Source: Burkholderia mayonis
GTDB lineage: Bacteria; Pseudomonadota; Gammaproteobacteria; Burkholderiales; Burkholderiaceae
DNA: 64,000 bases
Assembly (NCBI RefSeq): GCF_001523745.2
Contig: NZ_CP013387.1
Location: 2,542,001 to 2,606,000 of the forward strand
Direction: 5' to 3'
Shown here piece after piece: positions 7,788-17,462 of the stretch (positions within the stretch are counted from its first letter, which is position 1; each line of letters starts with the position of its first letter). The notes under the pieces are model-generated. The model worked only from the letters and a program-made list of their open reading frames with translations. It had not been told where the DNA came from and did no database searches. A program made the position numbers and the translations under genes.

Positions 7788-10595
7788 TTATTTGCCGCCG
7801 AGCGCGCGGTCGAGTTCCGAGCGCAGCACCGCCTGGAACGTGCCGACGTGCGCCGGCCCCATCAGCGTGTAGTGTTCGCCCGCCACGTCGATGTAGCGAT
7901 TCGGCGCGCGCGTAAACTCGTCCCAGCGGCGCAGCTCCTTGTTCAGCCAGTCTTCCTTGGCGCCGCGCAGCGGAATCGCATAGAAGATCGACATCGACTG
8001 CACGTTGCCGGACGGTGCGTACGAACGTCCGAGCGTCAGCAGCGACTGTGCGAGCCCGGCCCATGCGCGGAACTTCAGCAGATCCAGATCGAGTTCGGCG
8101 AGCCGCCCGGGCGGTGCGTTGTCGATCAGATACGCGAGCGGGTCTTGCTCCGGCATCGCGGCGCGCAGTTGCGGGGGCAGCGTCAGGGATTGCTGCTTGT
8201 CGATCAGCGACAGGAAGAACGCCAGGTTGACGGCCCCTTCCACCTCGTCGAGCTCGTCCATCCGATACTTGATGTGCGGCGGCAGATTGAAGCTGCCGAC
8301 GAAGTCCACACGCTCGCCTTGCGATTCGAGCACCTTCGCAATTTCGAACGCGACAGCGCCGCCGTACGAATAGCCTGCGACCGCATAGGGTCCGTGCGGC
8401 TGCCGCTTGCGGATCGCTTCGACATACGTGTTCACCATCTCGTCGAAGCTGGAGAAGTACGTCTCGCCTTCGTTGAATCCCCGGGCGCGCAACGCATAGA
8501 ACGGACGTTCGTTGACGAAGTACTTCGCGAGATTGACGAACACGAGCACCTCGCCGACGCCGGGATGCACGCAGAAGAGCGGCGTCTTCGCGCCCGTGAG
8601 CTGAAGCGGCACGACCGGATCGTATTCGCCCGCCGCGACGCGCTCGCCAGACGCGAGACGTGCGGCCAGCGCGCGCACCGTCGGGTTCTGGAGGATCGTC
8701 ACGATCGGCAGATCGACGACGTGCAACCGCTGCTCGACGTGCCGTTTGAGCTTGAGGATGTCGAGCGAGGTGCCGCCGAGATCGAAGAAGCTGGCGGTCG
8801 CGCTGATGGCGTCGGGCGCGACCTGGAACATCTCCGCGAAGATCGCGGCGACCGCGGTCTCAGTCTCGCCGGCGGGCGCCACGTAGCCGCCGATCTGACG
8901 ATTCGTCATGTCGGCGACGGACGCCTTGTAGCCGTCATATCCGCCCGCCTCCAGGCGCTTGCGCATGATGGTGCGCTGGGTCTTGCCGAGGCTCGTTTTC
9001 GGGAACGCGTCTTCCGGCAGCGGCAGGATCAGTGCGGGCCGGAAGCCCCACAGCAGGATCGTGCCGTTGCGGATCGCGATGATCAGCCGGTGCAACTGAT
9101 CCTCGTCTTCCAGCGGAAACGACGGCGTGAACGTCACGACGAGCTGCTCCGATTCGTCGCCGCTGTTGCGCGTCGGAAATGCCGCGACGAAAGAGCGCTT
9201 GATGCCGTCCAGCTCCTCGAGCGTCGTTTCGAGTTCGTGGCTGAAGTAATTGACGCCGTTGACGATGACGCTGTCCTTGCTGCGGCCGACGAGCCAGAGC
9301 CTGCCGTTCTCGATGCGTCCGAGATCGCCGGTGCGGAACCAGCCGTCATCGGTGAATGCGGCGCGCGTGGCTTCGTCGTTGTTGTGATAGCGATGGAAGA
9401 TCATCGGGCCGCGCAGCTGGAACTCGCCGGGCTCGCCGTCCGGCAGCAGATTGTTGCGATCGTCCGCGATGCGCATCTGCAGTCCGAGGACCGGCAGGCC
9501 GAGCGACGCGAACTCGCGATCGGCGTCGCCTTCCGGGAATTCGCGCGAATACACGGAGCCGGCGCACGTCTCCGTCATGCCGAAAGCCGGCCACATCGCA
9601 TTGGGAGCGAGTCCGCAAGGCGCGAGGAGATCGAGGAAACGCTGCCCGGTCGCGACGACGATGGCTTCGCCGCCCGACACGATGTGCCGCAACGGCGACA
9701 GATCGAGCGTGCGGCGCAAGGCCTCGAGCGCTTCGTCACCCATCGATTCGAGCGCGGCATTCAGTTGCCCGAACAGAAAGTTCGGGGAAAACGTCATCGT
9801 GACGCGATAGCGGCTGATGAGGCGCAGGAACAGCAGCGTGTCGGTCAGGATCGCGGCGGACTCGACATGAAGCTGCACGGCGCCGACATAGAGCGGCAGC
9901 AAGTGCGCTTCCAGAAGCGCGGCGACGTGATCGAACGAGATCCAGTTGAGCGTGACGTCCGTGGCGGTGAGCTGCTGACGGTCGTTCTTGCCCGCCATCG
10001 ACGCCAGCAGGTTGTCGTGCGTGAGCACGACCGCCTTCGAATTGCCGGTGGAGCCGGACGTGAGCACGAAGACCGCGGGATCCGACGGCTGCGCGGCGTG
10101 AACCGACTCGTCGGGCACCCCCGCGCGCAGCGCGTTCAGGTTGACGGCGAGCGTGCCGCACGGCAGATCGCTCTTCAGCGCCTCGGTCGTGACGAGAAGC
10201 GGGTGATCGAGCAGCGTGTCGACATGCGCGAGATGCTTCGCCCAGCGTTCCGGGTCGTTGCGAATCGGCACGAGCGGACACGGGACGAATCCGCCGAGCG
10301 CGCAAGCCCAGAATGCCGGAATGAAATCGTTCGCGTGCTCGAGCAGCAGCGCGACCTTCATGCCGGGCCGATAGCCGCGCGCCCGAAGGCCGCCCAATAT
10401 GCGGCGCGCCTGGTCGAGCAGTTCGGGATACGTCAGGAATACGCCCTTTTCCGCGGACTCCGCCGAAACGAAACGGACGCCCGTGTGCGGATGCAGCCGC
10501 GCGGCCCGCAACAGCAGATCGGCCACGTGCCGCGGTGACGGGGTGCGCGCCTCGTGTTCGGAAAGGCGCGGCGAATCGAGGGTTGATGTCGTCAT
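7788..10595 (-). CDS. NRPS-like A-T-TE synthetase (furanone/quinone-synthetase type)
   Basis: 935 residues in three domains. An adenylation domain covers about 25-570: AMP-binding VFVLTSGSTGNSKAVVLTHD, FGMTETCAG, DDGWFRTGDLG, and A10 lysine region KTSLGKTQR. A carrier domain follows with FFDLGGTSLDI, phosphopantetheine Ser about 610. The C-terminal thioesterase starts near 660 with the GYSYGG nucleophile Ser about 743 and a late GEHYTLM histidine. There is no condensation domain. A-T-TE enzymes such as fungal AtrA/TdiA and Ralstonia RalA join two aryl-pyruvates into furanones or quinones. The A4-region wording NWISFDHVAALLEAHLLP resembles those enzymes as I remember them. Substrate and product are inference. 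It is the first gene of a four-gene operon; GGAG lies 10 bases before the ATG. Confidence 0.85.
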   Translation of the reverse strand: MTTSTLDSPRLSEHEARTPSPRHVADLLLRAARLHPHTGVRFVSAESAEKGVFLTYPELLDQARRILGGLRARGYRPGMKVALLLEHANDFIPAFWACALGGFVPCPLVPIRNDPERWAKHLAHVDTLLDHPLLVTTEALKSDLPCGTLAVNLNALRAGVPDESVHAAQPSDPAVFVLTSGSTGNSKAVVLTHDNLLASMAGKNDRQQLTATDVTLNWISFDHVAALLEAHLLPLYVGAVQLHVESAAILTDTLLFLRLISRYRVTMTFSPNFLFGQLNAALESMGDEALEALRRTLDLSPLRHIVSGGEAIVVATGQRFLDLLAPCGLAPNAMWPAFGMTETCAGSVYSREFPEGDADREFASLGLPVLGLQMRIADDRNNLLPDGEPGEFQLRGPMIFHRYHNNDEATRAAFTDDGWFRTGDLGRIENGRLWLVGRSKDSVIVNGVNYFSHELETTLEELDGIKRSFVAAFPTRNSGDESEQLVVTFTPSFPLEDEDQLHRLIIAIRNGTILLWGFRPALILPLPEDAFPKTSLGKTQRTIMRKRLEAGGYDGYKASVADMTNRQIGGYVAPAGETETAVAAIFAEMFQVAPDAISATASFFDLGGTSLDILKLKRHVEQRLHVVDLPIVTILQNPTVRALAARLASGERVAAGEYDPVVPLQLTGAKTPLFCVHPGVGEVLVFVNLAKYFVNERPFYALRARGFNEGETYFSSFDEMVNTYVEAIRKRQPHGPYAVAGYSYGGAVAFEIAKVLESQGERVDFVGSFNLPPHIKYRMDELDEVEGAVNLAFFLSLIDKQQSLTLPPQLRAAMPEQDPLAYLIDNAPPGRLAELDLDLLKFRAWAGLAQSLLTLGRSYAPSGNVQSMSIFYAIPLRGAKEDWLNKELRRWDEFTRAPNRYIDVAGEHYTLMGPAHVGTFQAVLRSELDRALGGK

Positions 10596-11238
10596 GGTGC
10601 AGGTACTCCATGCTTATGGTGCAAGTTATGAGCAAGCGTCCGTGCGCGTTCGCACGGACGCCTCGATAGACAATTGCGGATGAATCCCTACCTGACTGGC
10701 CGCCGATACATCCGAAGACGAATCGGCAGCCGATTGACACTCGACTGCGTGAGACGATTCAGTTCATCATTCAGCAAGGGCTCGATTGTTCGCACGAATC
10801 CGAACACTGCTCGCCGCCACAACCTGAAATGCACGAATTCATCTCAAATCAGGCGCACCATCGGTTTGGATTGGTGAAATAATCCGTCGATTACCTTGAT
10901 GGAAGAGGCTGAACGATTCGATTTTTTCCGTGCGGCAATGATCGACGCCTGGATTGCGCAACGCCATTCATCGACCGTGAGCGGACGATTACAGCCAACG
11001 ACCGGCGAGACTTTGTGGGACAAACGGATGATGCTCCGGCGCCGTTGACGCGCTGGCACCGGTTCAAGCAAGAGGCATTGAAACGAAACCGGAAACGTCC
11101 GGCGCCGTCATCAAGCGCCGCCAGTTGCGGATGATGACATCCCTGCATTAATCGGGATAATTGAACCGAAGCGAAGTCTACGACAAAAATAATAAATTTG
11201 AAACTTGATTAGTGTGAGTATGTTTATATAAGAGTAAG

Positions 11239-11255
11239 TGTTTTGTTACAAAACA
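11239..11255. promoter_or_regulatory. Perfect 17-bp palindrome, candidate operator
   Basis: TGTTTTGT-T-ACAAAACA, two perfect 8-bp half sites around one base, inside an AT-rich non-coding block and preceded by TATATA-rich sequence. It looks like a dimeric repressor site, but no bound regulator is identifiable. Confidence 0.35.
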
Positions 11256-11370
11256 AACCCATCCACACATCAATTCATCGAGTCGTTCATTTCCACGAAA
11301 CCATTCAATCCAAACCGAAATAATTCACCATCAGAAAACGACATCAAAACAACATTTTTTAAATGGATAG

Positions 11371-11411
11371 TTTCATAAAAAATATCCGTATTTTTTACGG
11401 ATATTATGAAA
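11371..11411. other. AT-rich stem-loop
   Basis: Arms 11371-11376/11406-11411 (TTTCAT/ATGAAA) and 11381-11390/11396-11405 (AATATCCGTA/TACGGATATT), with an AAAA bulge on the left arm and a five-T loop. It lies about 360 bases downstream of the cdaR-like stop codon. It could be a structured RNA end, a terminator relic or a protein site. Confidence 0.45.
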
Positions 11412-11766
11412 ATCGGGAAATTACCGAATCGGAATATTTGTATCGGCCAGGGATGCGAGCGGATCAGACGCGGCAGGGCATGGCCCGACAAGTGCAATTC
11501 CATGAAGTGCGCCTAGCAAGCCGAACGGCCGCGTGTGGACGCGCAATTGCGCGCGGACCGGGCGCCATGCAACGATGCTGACGCTCGCGCTCGAACTATC
11601 GCGGCGCCGCGACACATTCGATTTCGTGTAGCCATCAAGCAGAACGACACGCGCCGTTCATTCCGGGCGGGTAGCGCGTACGCGCGGTTCCGTTCGACGC
11701 GCCACCGCGCTCTTTGCCGGACGGCGGCTCGCCCGCCCCCTCATGGCCCGGACCGATCCGCGCCGC

Positions 11767-12969
11767 TCAAGTCGACGAACGCTTGTCGTCGGGGTCGTCC
11801 CCGGAACCGTCAGGGCTGCTCACCATCGTCTGCAGCGCGATATACAGCCAGAGCCGATCGTCCATCGCCCCGAGATCGAGACCCGTCGCATCGCGAATCT
11901 GCTGCAACCGGTAATCGAGCGTGTTGCGATGGATGCCGAGCGCCTCCGCCGTCGCGCTCGGGTGGCCGTCGTTCGCGTACCACGCCTTCAACGTTTCGAG
12001 CAGCGCGCCGGAACGCCGTTCACGCGCGAGCAGGCGCGTGAGCGGCAAGCGGAGCTGCTGGGCCTGCCAGCCCTGCGACAGCGCCGACAGCAACACGGGC
12101 AGCACGAATTCGTAGTACGAATGCGCGGCCCTTTGCGGCATCCGCACCGCGCCGACGCGAAGCGTCGCGAGCGCGCACTGATGCGAGCGTTCGAAGCCGC
12201 CGATGCCTTCGAGCGCAATGCCGAGCGCAAGCGAGAACGGGTGCGTCGCGACCTTGCGCAGCGTGCTCTCCAGCGCGGCGAGCCGCTTGCCCGCATGCCT
12301 CGCCAGCGCGCTGTCGTGCACGGCGCGCGTATCGATCGTGTCGAACATCACAAGCTCCCGATACGACGTCTTCGCGGTCAGCAACTGCGGCCACTCGTCC
12401 GCCAGTTGCGACTGCATCGTTTCGATCTGGCTGACCCCGGCCTCCGGGTCCGCGTCGACGTCGATCAGGCGGCACACGATCGCCGCATGCGCGAGGCGCA
12501 CGTCGATGCCGAGCCGATCGGCCCATGCCTCGAGCTCGGCGGACGTGGCGGTGCGTCTCAGAAGCTGGAGGACGAACTCCTCCCGATGGCGCGCGTTGCG
12601 GCGCAATTCGAGCGTCAGCTGCTCGCGCTCGAGGATCAATTCCGCCGTGACGCGAAGCAGCTCGCCGAACCGGCGGACAAGGTCCGGCTCGCCGGTGACG
12701 CCGATCACGCCGCAAACCCTGCCGCGCACGCTCAGCGGCAGGTTGATGCCGGGCCGCACGCCGCTCAGATTCGCGGCCATGACGTCGTCGATCTCGACTG
12801 CGCGCTCGCGGGCGAGGGCGAGCTGCGCGCCCGCGTGGATCTCGCCCACGCGGCCGGCGTCGCTGCTCGCCAGGATCAGGCCGTGCGCGTCCATCACGTT
12901 CACATCGAACGGCATCACTTCGACGGTGCGTGCGACGATTTCAGTCGCGAGCCGGGCATCGATCATCAT
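11767..12969 (-). CDS. cdaR: Sugar-diacid utilisation regulator, CdaR/PucR family
   Basis: 400 residues from MMIDARL at 12969. Residues 1-135 are the diacid-recognition (sensor) domain: IVARTVEVMPFDVNVMDAHG, then LPLSVRGRVCGVIGVTGEP. The C-terminus is the PucR-type helix-turn-helix, ATAEALGIHRNTLDYRLQQI, followed by DATGLDL. E. coli CdaR activates glucarate, galactarate and glycerate catabolism on binding the diacid or glycerate. Here it is the last gene of an operon with an MFS importer, glycerate kinase and pyruvate kinase, so it very likely controls that operon. The 65-base gap after pyruvate kinase supports co-transcription. Confidence 0.82.
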   Translation of the reverse strand: MMIDARLATEIVARTVEVMPFDVNVMDAHGLILASSDAGRVGEIHAGAQLALARERAVEIDDVMAANLSGVRPGINLPLSVRGRVCGVIGVTGEPDLVRRFGELLRVTAELILEREQLTLELRRNARHREEFVLQLLRRTATSAELEAWADRLGIDVRLAHAAIVCRLIDVDADPEAGVSQIETMQSQLADEWPQLLTAKTSYRELVMFDTIDTRAVHDSALARHAGKRLAALESTLRKVATHPFSLALGIALEGIGGFERSHQCALATLRVGAVRMPQRAAHSYYEFVLPVLLSALSQGWQAQQLRLPLTRLLARERRSGALLETLKAWYANDGHPSATAEALGIHRNTLDYRLQQIRDATGLDLGAMDDRLWLYIALQTMVSSPDGSGDDPDDKRSST

Positions 12970-13034
12970 GGCGGTCAGGTCGAATAGCAGGAGCGGCGTC
13001 GAGGCGGCCCCGGGACCGGCGCGGACCCCGAAGC

Positions 13035-14489
13035 CTATCGTCGCGTCATTTCGGTCGGCCAGACGATGCGCATCAGGTTCGTCGAGCCGGGATGTCCGAA
13101 GGGTACGCCTGCGGCCACGACGATCGGACATTCGTCCGTCGGGAACCCTTCCGCGTGTGCGGCTTCGATCGCGATCTCGACGATGTTCTCGATACCGGCC
13201 GCCTCTCCCGCCACGCGCGAGTGGACGCCCCATGCGAGCGTCAGCCGGCGCGCGATGTCGGCGCGCGGCGTGAGGCTCAGGATCGCCGTGCCCGGCCGCA
13301 AGCGCGACAGGCGTATCGCCGTGGCGCCCGACGCCGTGTACGTGACGGCGACGCCGAGCCGCAGTGTATCCGAAACCACTTCGATCGCCGCGCCGATCGC
13401 ATCGGTCGCGTTCGGCGCGTGCGCGGCGCCGATCGCCTTCATCAACTGCGGCTGGATCGGATCCGCCTCGGTCGTCGCGACGATTTTCCGCATGAAGTCG
13501 ACCGCCTCGACCGGATACTGGCCCGACGCCGATTCCGCGGACAGCATCACCGCGTCGGCGCCGTCGTAGACGGCCGCGGCGACGTCGGACGCTTCCGCGC
13601 GCGTTGGCGTCGGCGCGAGCGTCATCGATTCGAGCATCTGCGTCGCGACGATCACCGGCTTGCCCGCCGCGCGCGCGAGCCGGATGATCCGCTTCTGTAC
13701 GCTCGGCACGTCTTCGAGCGACATCTCGACGCCGAGATCGCCGCGCGCGACCATCACCGCGTCGGCGGCGTCGACGATGTCGACGATGTTCTCGACCGCC
13801 TGCGGCTTTTCGATCTTCGCGACGATCGCGGCGCGCGAGCCGATCAGCGCGCGCGCGTCGTGCACGTCCTGCGCGGTCTGCACGAACGACAGCGCGACCC
13901 AGTCCACGCCGAGCGACAGCCCGAACGCGAGATCGTCGCGATCCTTCGTCGACAGCGCCGGAATCGCGAGCGTCGCGTCGGGCACGCTGACGCCCTTGCG
14001 GTCGGACACGATTCCATCGAGCAGCGCGACCGCCTCGATGCGTCCCGCCGACACGGCCTGCACCTGGAACCGCAGCTTGCCGTCGTCGACGAGGAGCAGA
14101 TGGCCCGGCCGGACGGCGTCGAAAATCTCGGGATGAGGCAGCGCCACGCGATGCGCGTCGCCGGGCGCCGAGTCCATGTCGAACGCGAACGGCCGGCCCT
14201 TGACGATCGACGCGCGCCCGCCCGCGAATTGCCCGACGCGCAGCTTCGGGCCCTGCAGGTCGAGCAGGACGCCGATCGGATGTCCGAGGCGCGCCTCGAT
14301 CGCGCGAATGGCCGCATGACGCGACGCGTGGTCGGCGTGCGTGCCGTGGCTGAAATTGAGGCGGAAGACGTCGGCGCCCGCGCGCGCGAGGGCCTCGATG
14401 ACGGTCTCCGTCGAGCTCGACGGGCCGAGCGTGGCGACGATCTTCGTCGAACGGCGGCGCGCGCGGTCGGTGTGGCTTTCGTTTCGCAT
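13035..14489 (-). CDS. pyk: Pyruvate kinase
   Basis: 484 residues, the normal length for the enzyme that converts phosphoenolpyruvate and ADP to pyruvate and ATP in the cytoplasm. Visible hallmarks are the N-terminal TKIVATLGPSSSTETV and FRLNFSHGTHADH, the catalytic-lysine region AIVAKIEKPQAVENI, the metal-binding ARGDLGVEM, and VIVATQMLESM. The C-terminal allosteric domain is present. It lies between glycerate kinase and the cdaR-like gene with gaps of about 70 bases. It therefore looks like a pathway-dedicated isozyme that drains 2-phosphoglycerate to pyruvate, not the housekeeping copy. Confidence 0.95.
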   Translation of the reverse strand: MRNESHTDRARRRSTKIVATLGPSSSTETVIEALARAGADVFRLNFSHGTHADHASRHAAIRAIEARLGHPIGVLLDLQGPKLRVGQFAGGRASIVKGRPFAFDMDSAPGDAHRVALPHPEIFDAVRPGHLLLVDDGKLRFQVQAVSAGRIEAVALLDGIVSDRKGVSVPDATLAIPALSTKDRDDLAFGLSLGVDWVALSFVQTAQDVHDARALIGSRAAIVAKIEKPQAVENIVDIVDAADAVMVARGDLGVEMSLEDVPSVQKRIIRLARAAGKPVIVATQMLESMTLAPTPTRAEASDVAAAVYDGADAVMLSAESASGQYPVEAVDFMRKIVATTEADPIQPQLMKAIGAAHAPNATDAIGAAIEVVSDTLRLGVAVTYTASGATAIRLSRLRPGTAILSLTPRADIARRLTLAWGVHSRVAGEAAGIENIVEIAIEAAHAEGFPTDECPIVVAAGVPFGHPGSTNLMRIVWPTEMTRR

Positions 14490-14562
14490 ATCCGTGTGCA
14501 GAGCAGAGAAGTGGATCGGATGAATTCGGCCGGCCGGCGACCGGGCGGCCGATGCGTGTGCG

Positions 14563-15729
14563 CTACGCGACGCGCCGCGACGACGCGTGCCGGCCGAGAT
14601 GCCAGCCGACGCGAATCGCCGCCGCGACGTTGCGGGCAGCGAAGCGAACGTTGATCGCCGCGTCGCGGAGGGCTTCGTCGATCGTACACGCGCGCCTGAC
14701 GGACGCGAAGATCGCGTCGATGCCGTGCCGATACAGCGCGTCGGCCTGGCCCGTCACCGCGCCGCCGATCGCGACGACGGGCACCCCGCATTCCGCCGCG
14801 ATGCGCGCGACGCCGATGGGCGCCTTGCCGCGCAGCGTCTGGCCGTCGATGCAGCCCTCGCCCGTCACGACGAGGCTCGCGCCGCGAATCGCGTCGCGCA
14901 GCCGCAGCGCGTCGGTCACGATCTCGACGCCCGGCCGCAGCGTCGCATTCAGGAACGCGGACATCGCCGCGCCGAGACCGCCCGCCGCCCCCCCGCCCGG
15001 TAGCTGCGCAACGGCCCGGCCGACGTCGCGCTCGACGATCGCCGCGAAATGCGCGAGGTTGCGATCGAGATGCGCGATCATCTCGGGCGTCGCGCCCTTT
15101 TGCGGGCCGAACACCGCCGACGCGCCGTTCGGCCCGACGAGCGGATTGTCGACGTCGCACGCGACTTCGAACGCGCAATCCGCGAGCCGGCTGTCGAGAC
15201 CGGCGACGTCGATGCGCGCGAGGCGCTCGAGCTGCGCGCCGCCCGCGCCGATCGGCCCGCCGTCGGCGTCGGCGAAATGCGCGCCGAGCGCTTGCAGCAT
15301 GCCCGCGCCGCCGTCGTTCGTCGCGCTGCCGCCGAGACCGACGATGAAACGCCGCGCGCCGGCGTCGAGCGCCGCGCGGATCAGCTCGCCCGTGCCCCGG
15401 CTCGACGTGATGCGCGGATCGCGCAGGTCGGGGGACACGAGATGCAGGCCGCTCGCTTCGGCCATCTCGATGACCGCGGTGCCGTCGGACAGGATGCCGA
15501 ACGCGGCGCGCGTCGCACGGCCGAGCGGATCGCCGACGTTCGCGACGCGGCGCTCGCCGCCCGCCGCCGTCACGAGCGCGTCGACCGTGCCTTCGCCGCC
15601 ATCGGCGATCGGCAGGCATCGGTAATCGGCGTCGGCGAACACTTCACGGAACCCGGCCTCGATCTGCCGCGCCGTTTCGACCGCGGTCAGGCTTTCCTTG
15701 AACGAGTCGGGAGCTATCACGATCTTCAT
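14563..15729 (-). CDS. Glycerate kinase (GarK/GlxK type I)
   Basis: 388 residues from MKIVIAPDSFKES at 15729, preceded by GAGG. The opening KIVIAPDSFKESLTAVETA is the family signature. Further conserved blocks are PIADGGEGTVDALV, GLGGSATNDGGAGMLQALG, and DNPLVGPNGASAVFGPQKGA. The enzyme phosphorylates glycerate; this family gives 2-phosphoglycerate. Upstream is an ACS-type MFS importer and downstream pyruvate kinase, so imported or internally made glycerate would enter lower glycolysis through enolase. An upstream in-frame start at 15753 has no better ribosome site. Confidence 0.92.
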   Translation of the reverse strand: MKIVIAPDSFKESLTAVETARQIEAGFREVFADADYRCLPIADGGEGTVDALVTAAGGERRVANVGDPLGRATRAAFGILSDGTAVIEMAEASGLHLVSPDLRDPRITSSRGTGELIRAALDAGARRFIVGLGGSATNDGGAGMLQALGAHFADADGGPIGAGGAQLERLARIDVAGLDSRLADCAFEVACDVDNPLVGPNGASAVFGPQKGATPEMIAHLDRNLAHFAAIVERDVGRAVAQLPGGGAAGGLGAAMSAFLNATLRPGVEIVTDALRLRDAIRGASLVVTGEGCIDGQTLRGKAPIGVARIAAECGVPVVAIGGAVTGQADALYRHGIDAIFASVRRACTIDEALRDAAINVRFAARNVAAAIRVGWHLGRHASSRRVA

Positions 15730-15799
15730 GAGCGAACCTCTTCGATGACGCACGCTGTCGCGTGCGAATGCAATGGCGAAAGGCGCGGCCTTCCGCCCT

Positions 15800-17125
15800 T
15801 CAGCGGCCGGCGCGACGCGCGTGCGTGCGCATCACGAGGACGATGCCCACCACCATCGTGCTCGACAGGATGTAGAGCGCGAGATCGGTGCGCTGCGTCG
15901 CGTCCTTGATCCAGCCGACGATGTAGGGACTCACGAAGCCCGCGACCTGTCCCAGCGAGTTGATGAGCGCGACGCCGCCCGCCGCCGCCGTGCCCGTCAG
16001 CACCAGGGTCGGCAGCGGCCAGAACATCGCGAGCGCGGTGAGCGCGCCTGCCGTCGCGAGCACGAGGCCGATCATCGCGGGCACGATCGCATTGCCGGAC
16101 TGCGCGGCCACCAGCAGACCCGCGACGCCCACCGCCATCGGAACACTCAAATGCCAGCGGCGCTCCTGGCGCGCATCGGCGGATTTGCCGACCGCGATCA
16201 TCGCGATGCTCGCGAACAGATAGGGGATCGCGCTCAACCAGCCGACGGCGCCGCTGCCGCCGACGCCGAGCGAACGGATGATCGACGGCAGCCAGAAGTT
16301 GATCGCGTACACGCCCATCTGGATGCTGAAATAGACGATGCCGAATTTCCAGACGGCGGCGTTGCACAGGATGTCGCGCATCCGCTGCGGCTGTCCGGAC
16401 GACGACCGGGCGGCATCGGTCGCGGTGATCGTGAGCGCGCGGCTGAGCGCCGCCTTCTCGTCGTCCGACAGCCAGCGCGCGTCGTCGATCCGGTCCTGCA
16501 GGAACGCGAACACCGCGACGCCGAGCAGGATCGTCGGCGCGCCCTGCAAGAGGAACAGCCACTGCCAGCCCGCGAGTCCGCCTTGCCCGACCGAGAAGTG
16601 GTCGAGCATCCAGCCGGACAGCGGGCCGCCGATCACGCCGGAGATCGGAATCGCCGACATGAAGAGCGCGATCGCGCGACCGCGATGCTCGGCGCTGAAC
16701 CATTGCGTCAGATAGAGCACCATGCCCGGAAAGAAGCCGGCTTCCGCGATGCCGGTAAGGAAGCGCAGCGTGTAGAACGATGCCGGCGTCTTCACGAACA
16801 GCAGCGACGAGGACAGCGCGCCCCACGCGACCATGATGATCGCGATCCACACGCGCGCGCCGACGCGCCGCAAAATCAGATTGCTCGGCACGCCCGCGAG
16901 CACGTAGCCGACGAAGAAGATGCCCGCGCCGAGACCGTAGACGGTTTCGCTCATCTGCAGGTCGCTCAGCATCTGCAGCTTCGCGAAGCCGACGTTGACG
17001 CGGTCGAGGTAGTTGAACAGGTAGCAGACGAAGATCAGCGGGATCAGCCGGAACGTGACCTTGCGATAGCCGTCGTTCAGCGGATCCGACGCGGGTCGCG
17101 CCGCAACGGAAGAGGGGTGGTCCAT
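15800..17125 (-). CDS. MFS transporter, anion:cation symporter (ACS) family
   Basis: 441 residues from the ATG at 17125, chosen for CCGGAG seven bases before it; an alternative ATG lies at 17146. It is a 12-helix inner-membrane proton symporter. Helix 1 carries the ACS signature IFVCYLFNYLDRVNVGFAKL, followed by LGAGIFFVGYVLAGVPSNL and AEAGFFPGMVLYLTQWF. Relatives import organic acids such as glucarate, tartrate or tartronate. Being first in the glycerate kinase / pyruvate kinase / CdaR operon, it probably imports glycerate or a sugar diacid. Confidence 0.88.
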   Translation of the reverse strand: MDHPSSVAARPASDPLNDGYRKVTFRLIPLIFVCYLFNYLDRVNVGFAKLQMLSDLQMSETVYGLGAGIFFVGYVLAGVPSNLILRRVGARVWIAIIMVAWGALSSSLLFVKTPASFYTLRFLTGIAEAGFFPGMVLYLTQWFSAEHRGRAIALFMSAIPISGVIGGPLSGWMLDHFSVGQGGLAGWQWLFLLQGAPTILLGVAVFAFLQDRIDDARWLSDDEKAALSRALTITATDAARSSSGQPQRMRDILCNAAVWKFGIVYFSIQMGVYAINFWLPSIIRSLGVGGSGAVGWLSAIPYLFASIAMIAVGKSADARQERRWHLSVPMAVGVAGLLVAAQSGNAIVPAMIGLVLATAGALTALAMFWPLPTLVLTGTAAAGGVALINSLGQVAGFVSPYIVGWIKDATQRTDLALYILSSTMVVGIVLVMRTHARRAGR

Positions 17126-17462
17126 ACGCGTCTCCGGATCATTCATATCGTGTGAGTCGTATGGTATGGATGTCGCGCCGGGGATTCATCGGGCGGATGC
17201 ACGAGCCCGATGCGCGTTGCATGCGATATATCGTGCAAGCGCATAGAGCCTGTCGTGTATGCGGCTTCATGAACCTTCGCGGCAACGGCCCCAGCCGGAA
17301 CCCTCCGGCAGCCGCATGTGGCATACGCCCGCCGTCACTGACGACGAGCGCCGCCTCGCCTCGCAATCAGCCGACGAAATCCGAATCCGCGCGCCGTCGC
17401 GTGCCGCGCCCCGCCGCCGGCGCTACAATCCCGCGGCTGCGTGTCGATAGCGAGAGTATGGT
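17126..17462. promoter_or_regulatory. Divergent promoter region with palindrome CGATATATCG
   Basis: About 340 bases between the MFS operon (leftward) and polB (rightward). A perfect 10-bp palindrome lies at 17224-17233, about 100 bases upstream of the MFS start, the right distance for a regulator site. CdaR or a GntR-type protein would be candidate binders; this is inference. Confidence 0.4.

Larger units (their letters stand above)
10596..11766. other. Large AT-rich intergenic region upstream of the A-T-TE operon
   Basis: About 1.2 kb with no supportable gene. The left 500 bases are ordinary GC and should hold the promoter of the A-T-TE operon. The stretch at about 11150-11460 is strikingly AT-rich for this genome and contains two inverted repeats listed separately. 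The short open frames there (such as 11363-11581) carry no motif. Confidence 0.55.
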
